Positions 19,300-29,782 of a stretch of 64,000 nt of DNA are shown here, piece after piece. Position 1 is the first letter of the stretch; the number at the start of each line of letters is the position of its first letter. Source of the stretch: Nocardioides ganghwensis (GTDB taxonomy: Bacteria > Actinomycetota > Actinomycetes > Propionibacteriales > Nocardioidaceae); the NCBI RefSeq assembly GCF_014779655.1, contig NZ_JACXYX010000008.1:62001-126000 (forward strand), read 5' to 3'. Made by a program: the position numbers and the translations under genes. The notes below the pieces were generated by a model that saw nothing but the letters and a program-made list of their open reading frames with translations, was not told where the DNA came from and did no database searches.

Positions 19300-19987
19300 C
19301 CTGCTCGATGGTCACGTCCTTGTTGGGCGCACCGCCGCCGGCCGGGTGGGCGTTGTCGTTGCCCTCGGCAGCGATGGCGTCGATGACCTCGAGGCCGGCC
19401 TCGTCGATCGTGCCGAACACGGTGTAGCTCGGCGGGAACTGCGAGTCGCGGAAGACCAGGAAGAACTGCGAGCCGTTGGTGTCGGGACCGGCGTTGGCCA
19501 TGGCGAGCGTGCCGGCCGGGTAGGTCTCGTCACCGCTGAGCTCGTCGGCGAAGGAGTAGCCGGCCCCGCCCGAGCCGGTGCCGGTCGGGTCGCCGCACTG
19601 GAGGATGCCGAAGCCCTCCTGGTCGCCGATGCGCGGGCACGGGGTGTCGTCGTAGAAGCCCTGCTCGGCCAGCGAGGCGAACGAGTTCACGGTGCACGGC
19701 GTCGTGGCGGCGTCGAGGGTGATGCCGATGTCGCCGAAGTTGGTGGTGATCGTGGCCGAGATCGTGCCCTCGGCCGTGGCCTCGGTGTCGGGTGCGTCGA
19801 CGTCCCTGGCCGGCTCCTGGCCGTCCGACGGGTACTCGCAGGTCGTGGTCTCGCCCGCCGCCGCCGAGTCCTCCGAGGTCTCGGCGGAGGGGTCCGTCGC
19901 GGTGTCCGGGCCGTCGGACTCGTTGCCGCAGGCGGACAGGGCGAGCACGGACAGGCAGGCGGCCACAGTGGCCAGTCGCTTCAGCAT
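19286..19987 (-). CDS. Cyclophilin-type peptidyl-prolyl isomerase, lipoprotein
   Basis: 233 aa from ATG 19987. A lipoprotein signal peptide ends at lipobox LSAC (C20), so it is anchored outside the membrane. A Ser/Thr/Asp/Glu-rich linker (about 22-75) leads to a cyclophilin domain with TNFGDIGITLDA, ANAGPDTNGSQFFLVF and YTVFGTI, the active-site segments of PpiB-type isomerases. The Arg of FHR is replaced (PCPRIGDQEG keeps an R). Likely role: proline isomerisation in secreted-protein folding. Its 3' end overlaps the OsmC gene by 14 bases in convergent orientation. Confidence 0.92.
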   Translation of the reverse strand: MLKRLATVAACLSVLALSACGNESDGPDTATDPSAETSEDSAAAGETTTCEYPSDGQEPARDVDAPDTEATAEGTISATITTNFGDIGITLDAATTPCTVNSFASLAEQGFYDDTPCPRIGDQEGFGILQCGDPTGTGSGGAGYSFADELSGDETYPAGTLAMANAGPDTNGSQFFLVFRDSQFPPSYTVFGTIDEAGLEVIDAIAAEGNDNAHPAGGGAPNKDVTIEQVTIG

Positions 19988-20012
19988 GCCGGTGATGGTA
20001 GCCAGCGCCGGG

Positions 20013-20852
20013 TCACATCTCCTCGTGGGTGTCGGGGTCGCCACCGAACAGGCGCCCGTCGGGCTCGGCGAGCCCGGACACGGCAGCCATCTCGGCGTCG
20101 GTGAGCTCGAAGCCGAAGACGTCGAGGTTCTGCCGCTGCCGCTCGGGGTCCGCGGACTTGGGGATGGGCAGCGAGCCGAGCTGCACGTGCCAGCGCAGGA
20201 TGACCTGGCCGGGGGAGACGCCGTGCGCGTCGGCGGCTGCCGTGACGGCGTCCTCGTCGAGCGGTGCGCGCCGCTTGCCCATCGGGCTCCAGGCCTCGGT
20301 GCGGATGCCGAGGCGCTCGTGCACCCGGCGCAGCTCGTCCTGCGGGAACCGGGGGTGCAGCTCGACCTGGTTGACGGCCGGCGCGACGCCGGTGTCGTCG
20401 ATGATGCGGGCGAGGTGCTCCTCGGTGAAGTTGGAGACCCCGATCGAGCGGACGAGCCCGTCCTTCTGGAGCTGCACCAGCGCGCGCCACGCCTCGACGT
20501 ACTTCCCCTGGCTCGGGTTGGGCCAGTGGATGAGGTGCAGGTCGGTCTGCTCGACGCCCAGCCGCTGCAGCGACTCACGCACGGACGCGATCGCGTCGTC
20601 GTACGCGTGGTGCCGGCCGGGGATCTTGCTGGCTACGAGGACCTCCTCGCGGGGCAGGGCTGAGCGACGGATCGCCTCGCCGACCTCGAACTCGTTCTGG
20701 TAGTTCACCGCGGTGTCGATGAGGCGGTAGCCCGCCTCGAGGGCGGAGACGATGGCGCTCGTGCCGGCCTCGCCACGCAGGGGATAGGTGCCAAAGCCGA
20801 TCGCCGGGAGGGTCGTGCCGTCGTTGAGGTCGTAGGTCGGGATGTCAGCCAT
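20013..20852 (-). CDS. Aldo/keto reductase
   Basis: 279 aa from ATG 20852. The catalytic tetrad is visible: D46, Y51, K76, H109 (RLIDTAVNY, VASKIPG, HLIHWP), plus VNQVELHP and IPKSADPERQRQN for NADPH binding. It belongs to the 2,5-diketo-gluconate reductase-like AKR5 group; the natural substrate is unknown. Twenty-two bases separate it from the divergent LigD-type phosphoesterase gene, so their promoters must overlap or one is leaderless. Confidence 0.92.
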   Translation of the reverse strand: MADIPTYDLNDGTTLPAIGFGTYPLRGEAGTSAIVSALEAGYRLIDTAVNYQNEFEVGEAIRRSALPREEVLVASKIPGRHHAYDDAIASVRESLQRLGVEQTDLHLIHWPNPSQGKYVEAWRALVQLQKDGLVRSIGVSNFTEEHLARIIDDTGVAPAVNQVELHPRFPQDELRRVHERLGIRTEAWSPMGKRRAPLDEDAVTAAADAHGVSPGQVILRWHVQLGSLPIPKSADPERQRQNLDVFGFELTDAEMAAVSGLAEPDGRLFGGDPDTHEEM

Positions 20853-20874
20853 GGGTCCAACGTACGGTGAGGAC

Positions 20875-21225
20875 ATGCCGCGGTTCGTGCTCCATGACCA
20901 CCGCAAGCCCCGGCCGCACTTCGACCTGCGGCTCGAGGAGGACGGCGTCCTGCGCAGCTGGGCGGTGCCCAAGGGCCTGCCGGACGACCCGGCGCACGAC
21001 AGGCTCGCGGTGGCCGTCGACGACCACGACCTCGACCACGTCGACTTCGAGGACGAGCACAAGACGGTCGCCGACACCGGCACCTGGGAGGAACACGACC
21101 GGGACGGGCGTCGGCTGGTCTTCTCGCTCCACGGTCGCGCCGGCGTACGTCGCTATGCGCTGATCGACACCGGGGACGGGCAGTGGTTGCTGCACCTCAC
21201 CAAGGAACAGCCGCAGGGGAGCTGA
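20875..21225 (+). CDS. Stand-alone DNA ligase D 3'-phosphoesterase domain
   Basis: 116 aa from ATG 20875. It matches the phosphoesterase module of LigD: H7-D-H9-R10, RPHFDLRLE (H15, D17) and SWAVPKG. In LigD this module removes 3'-phosphates and 3'-ribonucleotides during non-homologous end joining. Here it is a free-standing single-domain protein with no polymerase or ligase module attached, and no ku or ligD gene is in the window. Catalytic residues look intact. Leader is very short, so the transcript may be leaderless. Confidence 0.88.
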   Translation: MPRFVLHDHRKPRPHFDLRLEEDGVLRSWAVPKGLPDDPAHDRLAVAVDDHDLDHVDFEDEHKTVADTGTWEEHDRDGRRLVFSLHGRAGVRRYALIDTGDGQWLLHLTKEQPQGS

Positions 21226-21247
21226 TCCTCCTCCGATCCAGCCATAG

Positions 21248-21260
21248 TGACATAATGTCA
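21248..21260. promoter_or_regulatory. Palindrome TGACAT-A-ATGTCA in an AT-richer intergenic patch
   Basis: A perfect 6+6 palindrome lies 23 bases after the phosphoesterase stop, in a short patch (21240-21275, with GTTATCGGCGATATGG) of lower GC than its surroundings. It may be an operator or a relic of a mobile element end; neither can be decided from this copy alone. Confidence 0.35.
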
Positions 21261-21315
21261 GTTATCGGCGATATGGCGACGCCTGAAGAACCCCTCTCGG
21301 GGACGCTAGGGCGAG

Positions 21316-21360
21316 ATCGTGGAGCTTCCAGGTCATCTGGTGACTCGGATGCTCCACGAT
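21316..21360. terminator. Inverted repeat between convergent genes, possible bidirectional terminator
   Basis: ATCGTGGAGC and GCTCCACGAT (10-base perfect arms) enclose 25 bases, which include a second small dyad CCAG-GTCAT-CTGG. It sits between the convergent LigD-type gene (ends 21225) and the thioesterase-HTH gene (ends 21413). Position favours a terminator. There is no T-tract. Confidence 0.45.
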
Positions 21361-21412
21361 GGCGAACCAGTGCAACCACTCATTCGTGTTCGTCGCGGGA
21401 ACGTCTGGGCGC

Positions 21413-21940
21413 TCACGCGAACTTGCCGTACTTCTTGTGCATCGCCTGCTTGCTGACGCCCAGCATGGTGCCGATCTCGGCCCACGAGAACCCGTGGATC
21501 CGGGCCCGGCGCACCGCGACGGCCTCTGCCGCCGCCAGGTCGTGCTTGGCGCGGGCGATACGCATCAGCTCCTTGCCCGTCGCCAGCGCGTCCGAACGAA
21601 CGCGAGCGACCTCCGCGTCGGCCAGGGACGCGGTGGCGCGTACGACGCCCAGTGCCGGTCGGCGGAACCGGATCGTCGACTCCTTGACGAGCGGGACGAA
21701 CCCGGCGAGCTCCCCGTCAAGGTCGAAGGTGGCCAGCGCGAGGACGCCGCCGAGCATCTCAGCGAGGCTGTAGAGCGACCCGGCGTAGGTGGCCCCGAAG
21801 TGGTTGACGTTGGGCTCGGGAGGCAGCTCCGCGACCGCGTGACCCGATGTGGCCTCGAGCACCCGAACGCCCATCGCGTCGAGGATCGGGACGGAGGAGG
21901 CGAACTGCGCGGCTTCCTCCACTCTCAACGTATAGGCCAT
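21413..21940 (-). CDS. Hotdog thioesterase (YiiD_C-like) fused to a C-terminal helix-turn-helix
   Basis: About 175 aa from ATG 21940; a GTG at 21976 would add 12 residues. Residues about 1-125 resemble the DUF4442/YiiD C-terminal thioesterase group: LDAMGVRVLEA, PEPNVNHFGATYAGSLYSLAEMLGG, and VKESTIRFRRPA. Residues about 130-175 form a helix-turn-helix with ARIHGFSWAEIGTMLGVSKQ and a basic end (HKKYGKFA). The combination suggests an acyl-CoA-binding or acyl-CoA-hydrolysing domain tied to DNA binding, either a ligand-sensing regulator or a moonlighting enzyme (inference). It is divergent from the HelD-like gene with a short gap. Confidence 0.75.
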   Translation of the reverse strand: MAYTLRVEEAAQFASSVPILDAMGVRVLEATSGHAVAELPPEPNVNHFGATYAGSLYSLAEMLGGVLALATFDLDGELAGFVPLVKESTIRFRRPALGVVRATASLADAEVARVRSDALATGKELMRIARAKHDLAAAEAVAVRRARIHGFSWAEIGTMLGVSKQAMHKKYGKFA

Positions 21941-21989
21941 CGGGGGGCTTGCCGCAAGGCCCCGGTCAGCGCTCACACTTCACGGCGTG

Positions 21990-24209
21990 ATGCCGCAGGA
22001 CACCCAGCCGGACACCGCTCCGTTCGCCCTCCCCGCCACCCTCTCCGCCAAGAACGACCCCGCCCTGGTCGACGCCGACCGCGATCACTTCAGGGCCATC
22101 GGTGCGAGCCTCGAGCACGCCGTCGCCGAGCTCGAGGCGAGCCTGGCCGAGACCAGGCGGACGACCGCCCGCCACGGCACGGCCGCCCTCGAGCGCGACC
22201 AGGAGGTGCACCGGCTGTCCGCTCGCCTGCGCGCGCTGCGTCGCTACGACCTCGACCTGTGCCTCGGCCGGATCGTGCGCGCCGACCGCGACGAGCCGAC
22301 GTACATCGGCCGCTTCGGGCTCGCCGCACCGGACGGCCGCCGCCTGCTCGTCGACTGGCGCTCGCCGGCCGCCGAGCCCTTCTTCGCCGCCACCCACGCT
22401 CATCCCCAAGGCCTGGTCAGCCGCAGACGCTACCGCTGGGTCAACGGCCGGATCGTGGACTACTGGGACGAGGCGTTCACCGACGAGGCGCTGAGCCACA
22501 CGGCGGCGCTCGACGACCAGTCGGCGTTCATCGCGACGCTCGGCGGGAGCCGTACGCCCCGCATGCGCGACGTGCTCGGCACGATCCAGGCCGACCAGGA
22601 CGCCATCGTCCGCGCCGGCTCGACCGGTGCGCTCGTCGTCGACGGTGGTCCCGGGACGGGCAAGACGGTCGTCGCGCTGCACCGCACGGCCTACCTGCTC
22701 TACGCCGACCCGCGGCTGGGCCACCGGCGCGGCGGCGTGCTGTTCGTCGGACCGCACGAGCCCTACCTCGCCTACGTCGGCGACGTGCTGCCGAGCCTCG
22801 GTGAGGAAGGGGTGCGGACCTGCACGGTGCGTGACCTCGTTCCCGAGTCGCCGGGTGCCCGGGCCGAGGACGACGACCGCGTGGCCGCGCTCAAGGCCGA
22901 CCTGCGGATGGTGGCGGCGATCGAGCCGGCGGTGGCGATCTACGAGGAGCCGCCCACCGGGTCGTACCTCGTCGAGACGCCATGGGCGGACGTCCCGATC
23001 ACGGCGGCCGAGTGGGCCGAGGCCTTCGACTCCCCCGACCCCGGCACTCCGCACAACCTCGCCCGCGACGACGTCTGGGACGCGGTCCTGACGATCCTGC
23101 TCGACAAGGCTGCCGACGTCGTCGAGGACATCTCCCCCGACCAGCTCCGCAGCGTGCTCGACCGGCACGCAGGGCTGCGCGACACCTTCGACCGGGCGTG
23201 GCCGCTGATCGAGCACACCGACCTCGTCGGAGACCTCTGGACGGTCCCCGCCTACCTCCGCCACTGCGCCCCGTGGCTGGAGCCCGACGACGTGCGCGCG
23301 CTCCGGCGCGACGACCCCGACGCGTGGACGTACGCCGACCTGCCGCTGCTCGACGCCGCGCGGCTGCGCTTGGGCGACCCGGAGGACTCGCGTCGCAGGC
23401 GGCGTACGGCGGCCGCCGAGGCCCGTGAGCGCGCCCGGATGGGCGAGGTGATCGACGACCTGCGGACCACGGCCCGCGAGAGCGGGGCCGACGAGTTCGG
23501 GGACGGGCTGGTGTCGATGCTGGTGCACGACGACCTGCAGGCGGCACTGGTCGACGCGGGTGCCCTGCCGACGTCGGACACCGACGGGCTGGCGGGTCCG
23601 TTCGCGCACGTCGTCGTCGACGAGGCCCAGGAGCTCACCGACGCGGAGTGGCAGATGCTCCTGCGACGCTGCCCGTCGCGCAGCTTCACGATCGTCGGCG
23701 ACCGGGCACAGGCGCGCCACGGCTTCACCGAGTCGTGGACCGAGCGGCTGGCGCGCGTCGGGCTGCCGGACGCGACCGTCGCTCCCCTGACGATCAACTA
23801 CCGCACACCCGCGGAGGTGATGGCCGAGGCCGAGCCGGTGATCCGCGCGGCGCTGCCCGGTGCCAATGTGCCGACCTCGGTCCGGGAGAGCGGGATCCCC
23901 GTGCTCCGCTCCCCCGTGGCCGATCTCGAGGTCGTCCTGCGGTCCTGGCTCGACGAGCACGCCGAGGGGACGGCGGTGGTCGTCGGGCAGCGTGACGGGC
24001 GCCGGGGCGCTCTCCTCGACCAGCGTGACCTCGACCAGCACGGCCTCGACCGCGTCCGGTGGTTGACGCCGGAGCACGTGAAGGGGCTCGAGTTCGACCT
24101 CGTCGTGCTCGTCGACCCCGACTCGTGGGGCGACGGGATCACCGGAGCCGTCGACCGCTACGTGGCGATGACGCGCGCCACGCAGCGCCTCGTCGTCCTC
24201 ACCGGTTGA
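21990..24209 (+). CDS. HelD-type RNA polymerase-associated ATPase (UvrD-like superfamily 1)
   Basis: 739 aa from ATG 21990 (GTG 21987 directly before it is an alternative). Walker A GGPGTGKT is at residues 219-226 followed by VVALHRTAYLLY, a HelD hallmark. VVVDEAQELT gives the Walker B, NYRTPAEVM motif IV-like text, and HVKGLEFDLVVLVDP with VAMTRATQRLVVLTG motifs V-VI. An N-terminal coiled-coil (about 25-85, DADRDHF, ELEASLAETRR) matches the arm that enters the RNA polymerase secondary channel. HelD recycles stalled RNA polymerase; some actinobacterial members (HelR) protect it from rifamycins. Which subgroup this is cannot be settled by eye. Confidence 0.85.
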   Translation: MPQDTQPDTAPFALPATLSAKNDPALVDADRDHFRAIGASLEHAVAELEASLAETRRTTARHGTAALERDQEVHRLSARLRALRRYDLDLCLGRIVRADRDEPTYIGRFGLAAPDGRRLLVDWRSPAAEPFFAATHAHPQGLVSRRRYRWVNGRIVDYWDEAFTDEALSHTAALDDQSAFIATLGGSRTPRMRDVLGTIQADQDAIVRAGSTGALVVDGGPGTGKTVVALHRTAYLLYADPRLGHRRGGVLFVGPHEPYLAYVGDVLPSLGEEGVRTCTVRDLVPESPGARAEDDDRVAALKADLRMVAAIEPAVAIYEEPPTGSYLVETPWADVPITAAEWAEAFDSPDPGTPHNLARDDVWDAVLTILLDKAADVVEDISPDQLRSVLDRHAGLRDTFDRAWPLIEHTDLVGDLWTVPAYLRHCAPWLEPDDVRALRRDDPDAWTYADLPLLDAARLRLGDPEDSRRRRRTAAAEARERARMGEVIDDLRTTARESGADEFGDGLVSMLVHDDLQAALVDAGALPTSDTDGLAGPFAHVVVDEAQELTDAEWQMLLRRCPSRSFTIVGDRAQARHGFTESWTERLARVGLPDATVAPLTINYRTPAEVMAEAEPVIRAALPGANVPTSVRESGIPVLRSPVADLEVVLRSWLDEHAEGTAVVVGQRDGRRGALLDQRDLDQHGLDRVRWLTPEHVKGLEFDLVVLVDPDSWGDGITGAVDRYVAMTRATQRLVVLTG

Positions 24210-24212
24210 GCG

Positions 24213-24563
24213 TCACGACGTGGCGTCGGGCCGCGCGAACGTGCTGGCGTACGACGTGGTGCCGACCGCGATGGAGTACTCGGTGTAGTAGTCGGAGATG
24301 CCGTGGCGCTGGGCCTCGCGGTGGCGCGGGTGGTCACGCCAGGCGCGGTGGGCGTCCGCATCGGCGAAGGTCACGATCGTGGCGCGCTCGCCGTCGTCGG
24401 CGACGAACGTCTTGGTCTCGACGAAGCCCGGCATCGACCGCGCCAGCTCCGACACGACCTCGAGCTCCACGGCGTACGCCTCCCGCGCGGGCTCGCGCAG
24501 CCGGTTGCGGAAGACCGTGACCACCTGGCCGACGAGGGGCCGGGCGGGTTCGGGATCGGTCAC
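24213..24563 (-). CDS. Antibiotic biosynthesis monooxygenase (ABM)-domain protein
   Basis: 116 aa from GTG 24563, overlapping the stop of the homocysteine methyltransferase gene by GTGA. The ABM ferredoxin-like fold is seen in VGQVVTVFRNRLREPAREAY, LARSMPGFVETKTFVADDGE and ATIVTFADADAHRAWRDHP. Such small dimeric proteins include quinol and polyketide monooxygenases and many with unknown substrate. Coupling with mmuM is a neighbourhood fact; a shared pathway is not evident. Confidence 0.82.
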   Translation of the reverse strand: MTDPEPARPLVGQVVTVFRNRLREPAREAYAVELEVVSELARSMPGFVETKTFVADDGERATIVTFADADAHRAWRDHPRHREAQRHGISDYYTEYSIAVGTTSYASTFARPDATS

Positions 24564-25462
24564 GCGTCGAGTGTGGCACGCAGCGACGCGATGTCGTCGG
24601 TGCCGACCCGGCAGCAACCGCCGACCAGGCGTGCGCCCGCTGAGACCCACGCTGACACCTCGTCGGCGTCGAACGCGGAGGCGCCCTCCCACGACCGCGT
24701 CACGGCGTTCCAGGACTGCCCGGAGTTGGGATAGACGACGGCCGGTCCGTAGGTCCCGGCCTGGGGGACGGCCGCACCTGCGTCGGCAGGGGTCGTGCAG
24801 TTGACCCCCACGGCGATCACCTCGGAGACGTCGGCCGCCATCGCGAAGGCCTCCTCGAGCGGCTCGCCGGCCCGCGTGCGGCCGTCCGCGGCGGACAGCG
24901 ACAGCCACGCGGGCACGCCGCTGCCGTCGAGCTCGGCCAGCACGGCCTCGACCTCGGCCAGGCACGGGATCGTCTCGACGGCGAGCACCTCCGCACCGGC
25001 CCCCACGGTGGTGGCCAGGACGTCGAGGCGCGGTCGGTGGAAGGCACGCAGTCCCGCGACGTCGAGGCCGTAGTCGCCGCGGTACTCCGAGCCGTCGGCC
25101 AGCACCGCGCCGTACGGACCGACCGAGGCCGCCACCCAGCCGCCGGGCGCGACGGCGTCGCGGGCCGCCGCGGCCAGCTCGACGCCGCGCCGCAGCAGCG
25201 CCTCGACCTCGTCGCGGCCCACGCCGGCGGCGCCGAAGCCCTCGAAGGACACCTGGTAGGACGCGGTGGTCGCCACCTCGGCGCCGGCGGCGAAGAACTC
25301 ACGGTGGGCGGCCTCGATCGCGCGCGGGTCGTCGCGCAGCAGGCGGGCCGACCACAGGTGGCTCGACAGGTCGTGGCCGTGCTGCTCCAGCAGCGTGGCC
25401 AGCCCGCCGTCGAGGACGACGGGACGTTCGGCGAGGACGGAACGAAGGTCGGTGCGGCCCAT
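24560..25462 (-). CDS. mmuM: Homocysteine S-methyltransferase
   Basis: 300 aa from ATG 25462. The zinc-binding cysteines are in VGVNCTTP and LVGGCCRVG, and the N-terminal VLDGGLATLLEQHG is typical. It transfers a methyl group from S-methylmethionine or S-adenosylmethionine to homocysteine to give methionine, without folate or B12. No mmuP transporter is adjacent. It diverges from the Nei-type glycosylase gene by 43 bases and overlaps the ABM gene at its 3' end. Confidence 0.92.
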   Translation of the reverse strand: MGRTDLRSVLAERPVVLDGGLATLLEQHGHDLSSHLWSARLLRDDPRAIEAAHREFFAAGAEVATTASYQVSFEGFGAAGVGRDEVEALLRRGVELAAAARDAVAPGGWVAASVGPYGAVLADGSEYRGDYGLDVAGLRAFHRPRLDVLATTVGAGAEVLAVETIPCLAEVEAVLAELDGSGVPAWLSLSAADGRTRAGEPLEEAFAMAADVSEVIAVGVNCTTPADAGAAVPQAGTYGPAVVYPNSGQSWNAVTRSWEGASAFDADEVSAWVSAGARLVGGCCRVGTDDIASLRATLDA

Positions 25463-25505
25463 GCAGAGATGCTCGCAGGTTGGAGCCGTCGGCGACGATC
25501 GGGGC

Positions 25506-26297
25506 GTGCCAGAGGGACACACCATCCACCGACTCGCCCGTCGTCACGCCCGCCTGCTCGCCGGTCAGCGGGTGACCGCGGACAGCCCGCAGGGCCGCTT
25601 CGAGGACGGCGCGCGCGTCCTCGACGGTCGGGTGCTCGGTGCGACCGACGCGTGGGGCAAGCACCTCTTCCACCGCTACGACGACCTGTGGCTGCACGTG
25701 CACCTCGGGCTCTACGGCAAGTTCCGCGACGGCGTCCTGCCCGCTCCTCCACCGCGTGGAGCCCTCCGCCTGCGTCTGCTCGGGGAGGGCCACTGGTTCG
25801 AGCTGCGCGGGCCGACGGCCTGCGAGGTCCTCACCGACGCCGAGCGCGCGGCGGTGCTGGCGCGGCTCGGGCCAGACCCGCTCCGCCGCCGGCCCGACGC
25901 CGAGGCCTTCGTGGCCCGGGTGCTGCGCAGCAGGGCACCGATCGCCACCCTGCTGATGGACCAGTCCGTGGTGGCGGGGGTCGGCAACGTCTATCGCGCC
26001 GAGGTGCTGTTCCGGCAGCGGCTCGACCCCCACCGACCGGGGCGTGAGCACGTCGCCGCCCAGCTTCGAGCCGTGTGGGACGACCTCGTCCTGCTCCTGC
26101 GTGCCGGCGTGCGCGCCGGCCGCATCGTCACCACGTACGCCGAGGACCGCGAGCGCCCTTCCGGCAGGCCGCGACGGGTCGACGCCCACTACGTCTACGG
26201 CCGCGCCGCGCTCCCGTGCCGGCTCTGCGGCACCCCCGTCCAGGACGCGCTGGTCGCCGCCAGGCGGCTGTTCTGGTGCCCCGTCTGCCAGGGCTGA
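25506..26297 (+). CDS. nei: Formamidopyrimidine/endonuclease VIII-type DNA glycosylase (Nei2-like)
   Basis: 263 aa from GTG 25506. After Met removal the protein begins PEGHT, so P2 and E3 are the catalytic residues. The H2TH region has LLMDQSVVAGVGNVYRAEVLF. A C-terminal zinc finger is C-R-L-C and C-P-V-C (last 25 residues). Glu-Gly-His at the N-terminus points to Nei rather than MutM. It excises oxidised pyrimidines and nicks the strand by beta,delta elimination. The frame is open upstream but overlaps the divergent mmuM, so the GTG is preferred. Confidence 0.93.
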   Translation: MPEGHTIHRLARRHARLLAGQRVTADSPQGRFEDGARVLDGRVLGATDAWGKHLFHRYDDLWLHVHLGLYGKFRDGVLPAPPPRGALRLRLLGEGHWFELRGPTACEVLTDAERAAVLARLGPDPLRRRPDAEAFVARVLRSRAPIATLLMDQSVVAGVGNVYRAEVLFRQRLDPHRPGREHVAAQLRAVWDDLVLLLRAGVRAGRIVTTYAEDRERPSGRPRRVDAHYVYGRAALPCRLCGTPVQDALVAARRLFWCPVCQG

Positions 26298-26301
26298 CCG
26301 C

Positions 26302-26460
26302 TCACGCCGGCGGCTTGAACCGGCTCACGTCTGCGCGCGACCTCTCGACCAGGTCGTAGCCGCAGTACTCGCAGTACGACTCCGGGACGCACGCCTTGCC
26401 GCACTCCGGGCGCCTCGCCACGGAACGTCGGCGTCCGAAGAGCCATCGCGGAAGCCTCAT
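26302..26460 (-). CDS. Small zinc-ribbon-like protein
   Basis: 52 aa: MRLPRWLFGRRRSVARR, then a Cys array C20, C24, C30 and C33 (ECGKACVPESYCEYCG), then YDLVERSRADVSRF. A textbook AGGAGGTGA lies 6-9 bases before the ATG, the best ribosome binding site in this part of the window, so translation is likely. The four cysteines suggest metal binding. The stop lies 4 bases from the convergent nei stop. No named family is recognised. Confidence 0.75.
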   Translation of the reverse strand: MRLPRWLFGRRRSVARRPECGKACVPESYCEYCGYDLVERSRADVSRFKPPA

Positions 26461-26561
26461 GGTGGGTCACCTCCTGTCTCGGCACCAGTCCACGCCTCGA
26501 GGCGAGGGGTGTCCAGAGCCATAGGTCCCCTGCGTCGGGGAGCCCTGCGACCGGGGCCCGG

Positions 26562-27256
26562 TCAGGGCAACGCCAGGACGGCGGTGGGGTCCTCGACGTG
26601 CGCGTTGTGGCCGAGGCCGGTCAGCGTGACCGGGTCGGGCACCAGCGCGGCGAGGTCGTCGTGCGACACCATCGGGTCGTGCTCGCCGCGGGCGAGGACC
26701 ACCGGGCAGGAGACGGAGGCCAGGAGCCCGACCATGTCGGGGACGCCGACGCCGAAGGTGCGGGGGTCCTGGGCCAGTCGCCACCCGCTCCCCTCCCCCT
26801 CGGCCTCCCGGTCCACGACGGCGTCGTCGAGCATCGGGTCGGCGGCGTCCACGAGCCCCGCCAGCCCCGAGACCCGAAGGAACCGGTCGACGGCTTCGGT
26901 CCTGGAGTCGTACGTCGCCGCCGGCCGTGCCGCCATCGCCTGCGCGCGGGCGGCGTCCTCCGGGGGCCAGGAGACCTTGACCCCGACCGCGACGACCCGC
27001 TCCACCCGTCTGGGGGCGAGGCGCGCGAGCTCCAGCGCGACGACGCCGCCCATGGAGTGGCCGAGCACCGGCACGGGTGCCTCGAATCGCTCGAGCAGCG
27101 GGAGCACCGCCGCGGCGTGCGCCGCGAAGGAGTACGTCGTCGTCCAGGCGGCGGTGCCGTGCCCGGGCAGGTCGGGTGCCAGCGCGGGCCCGTCATACGC
27201 CCCGGTCAGTCCGCGCCAGACGCCGCCGGTGGCGCCGAGGCCGTGCAGGAGCAGCA

Positions 27257-27260
<4 letters not shown>
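26562..27260 (-). CDS. Alpha/beta hydrolase
   Basis: 232 aa from ATG 27260, overlapping the end of the UvrA-like gene by ATGA. Nucleophile S69 is in GHSMGG, the acid residue in GEHDPMV, and the histidine in GLGHNAHVEDP. HGLGATGGVW is the oxyanion loop. The domain starts abruptly at the first strand, so it is a compact member. Substrate unknown; co-translation with the UvrA-like resistance ATPase is notable but of unproven meaning. Confidence 0.85.
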
Positions 27261-29662
<2,402 letters not shown>

Positions 29663-29782
29663 GCTGCGTCTCCTCCCGTGGCGGGGCCATCCTGCCAGTA
29701 CGACGCGGCTCGGGGGCCGGACGTGACCGACCGCCCCGGTGGATGAGGCAGGGGCTGGGGCCGGCGTGCCATCGTCGAGGGC

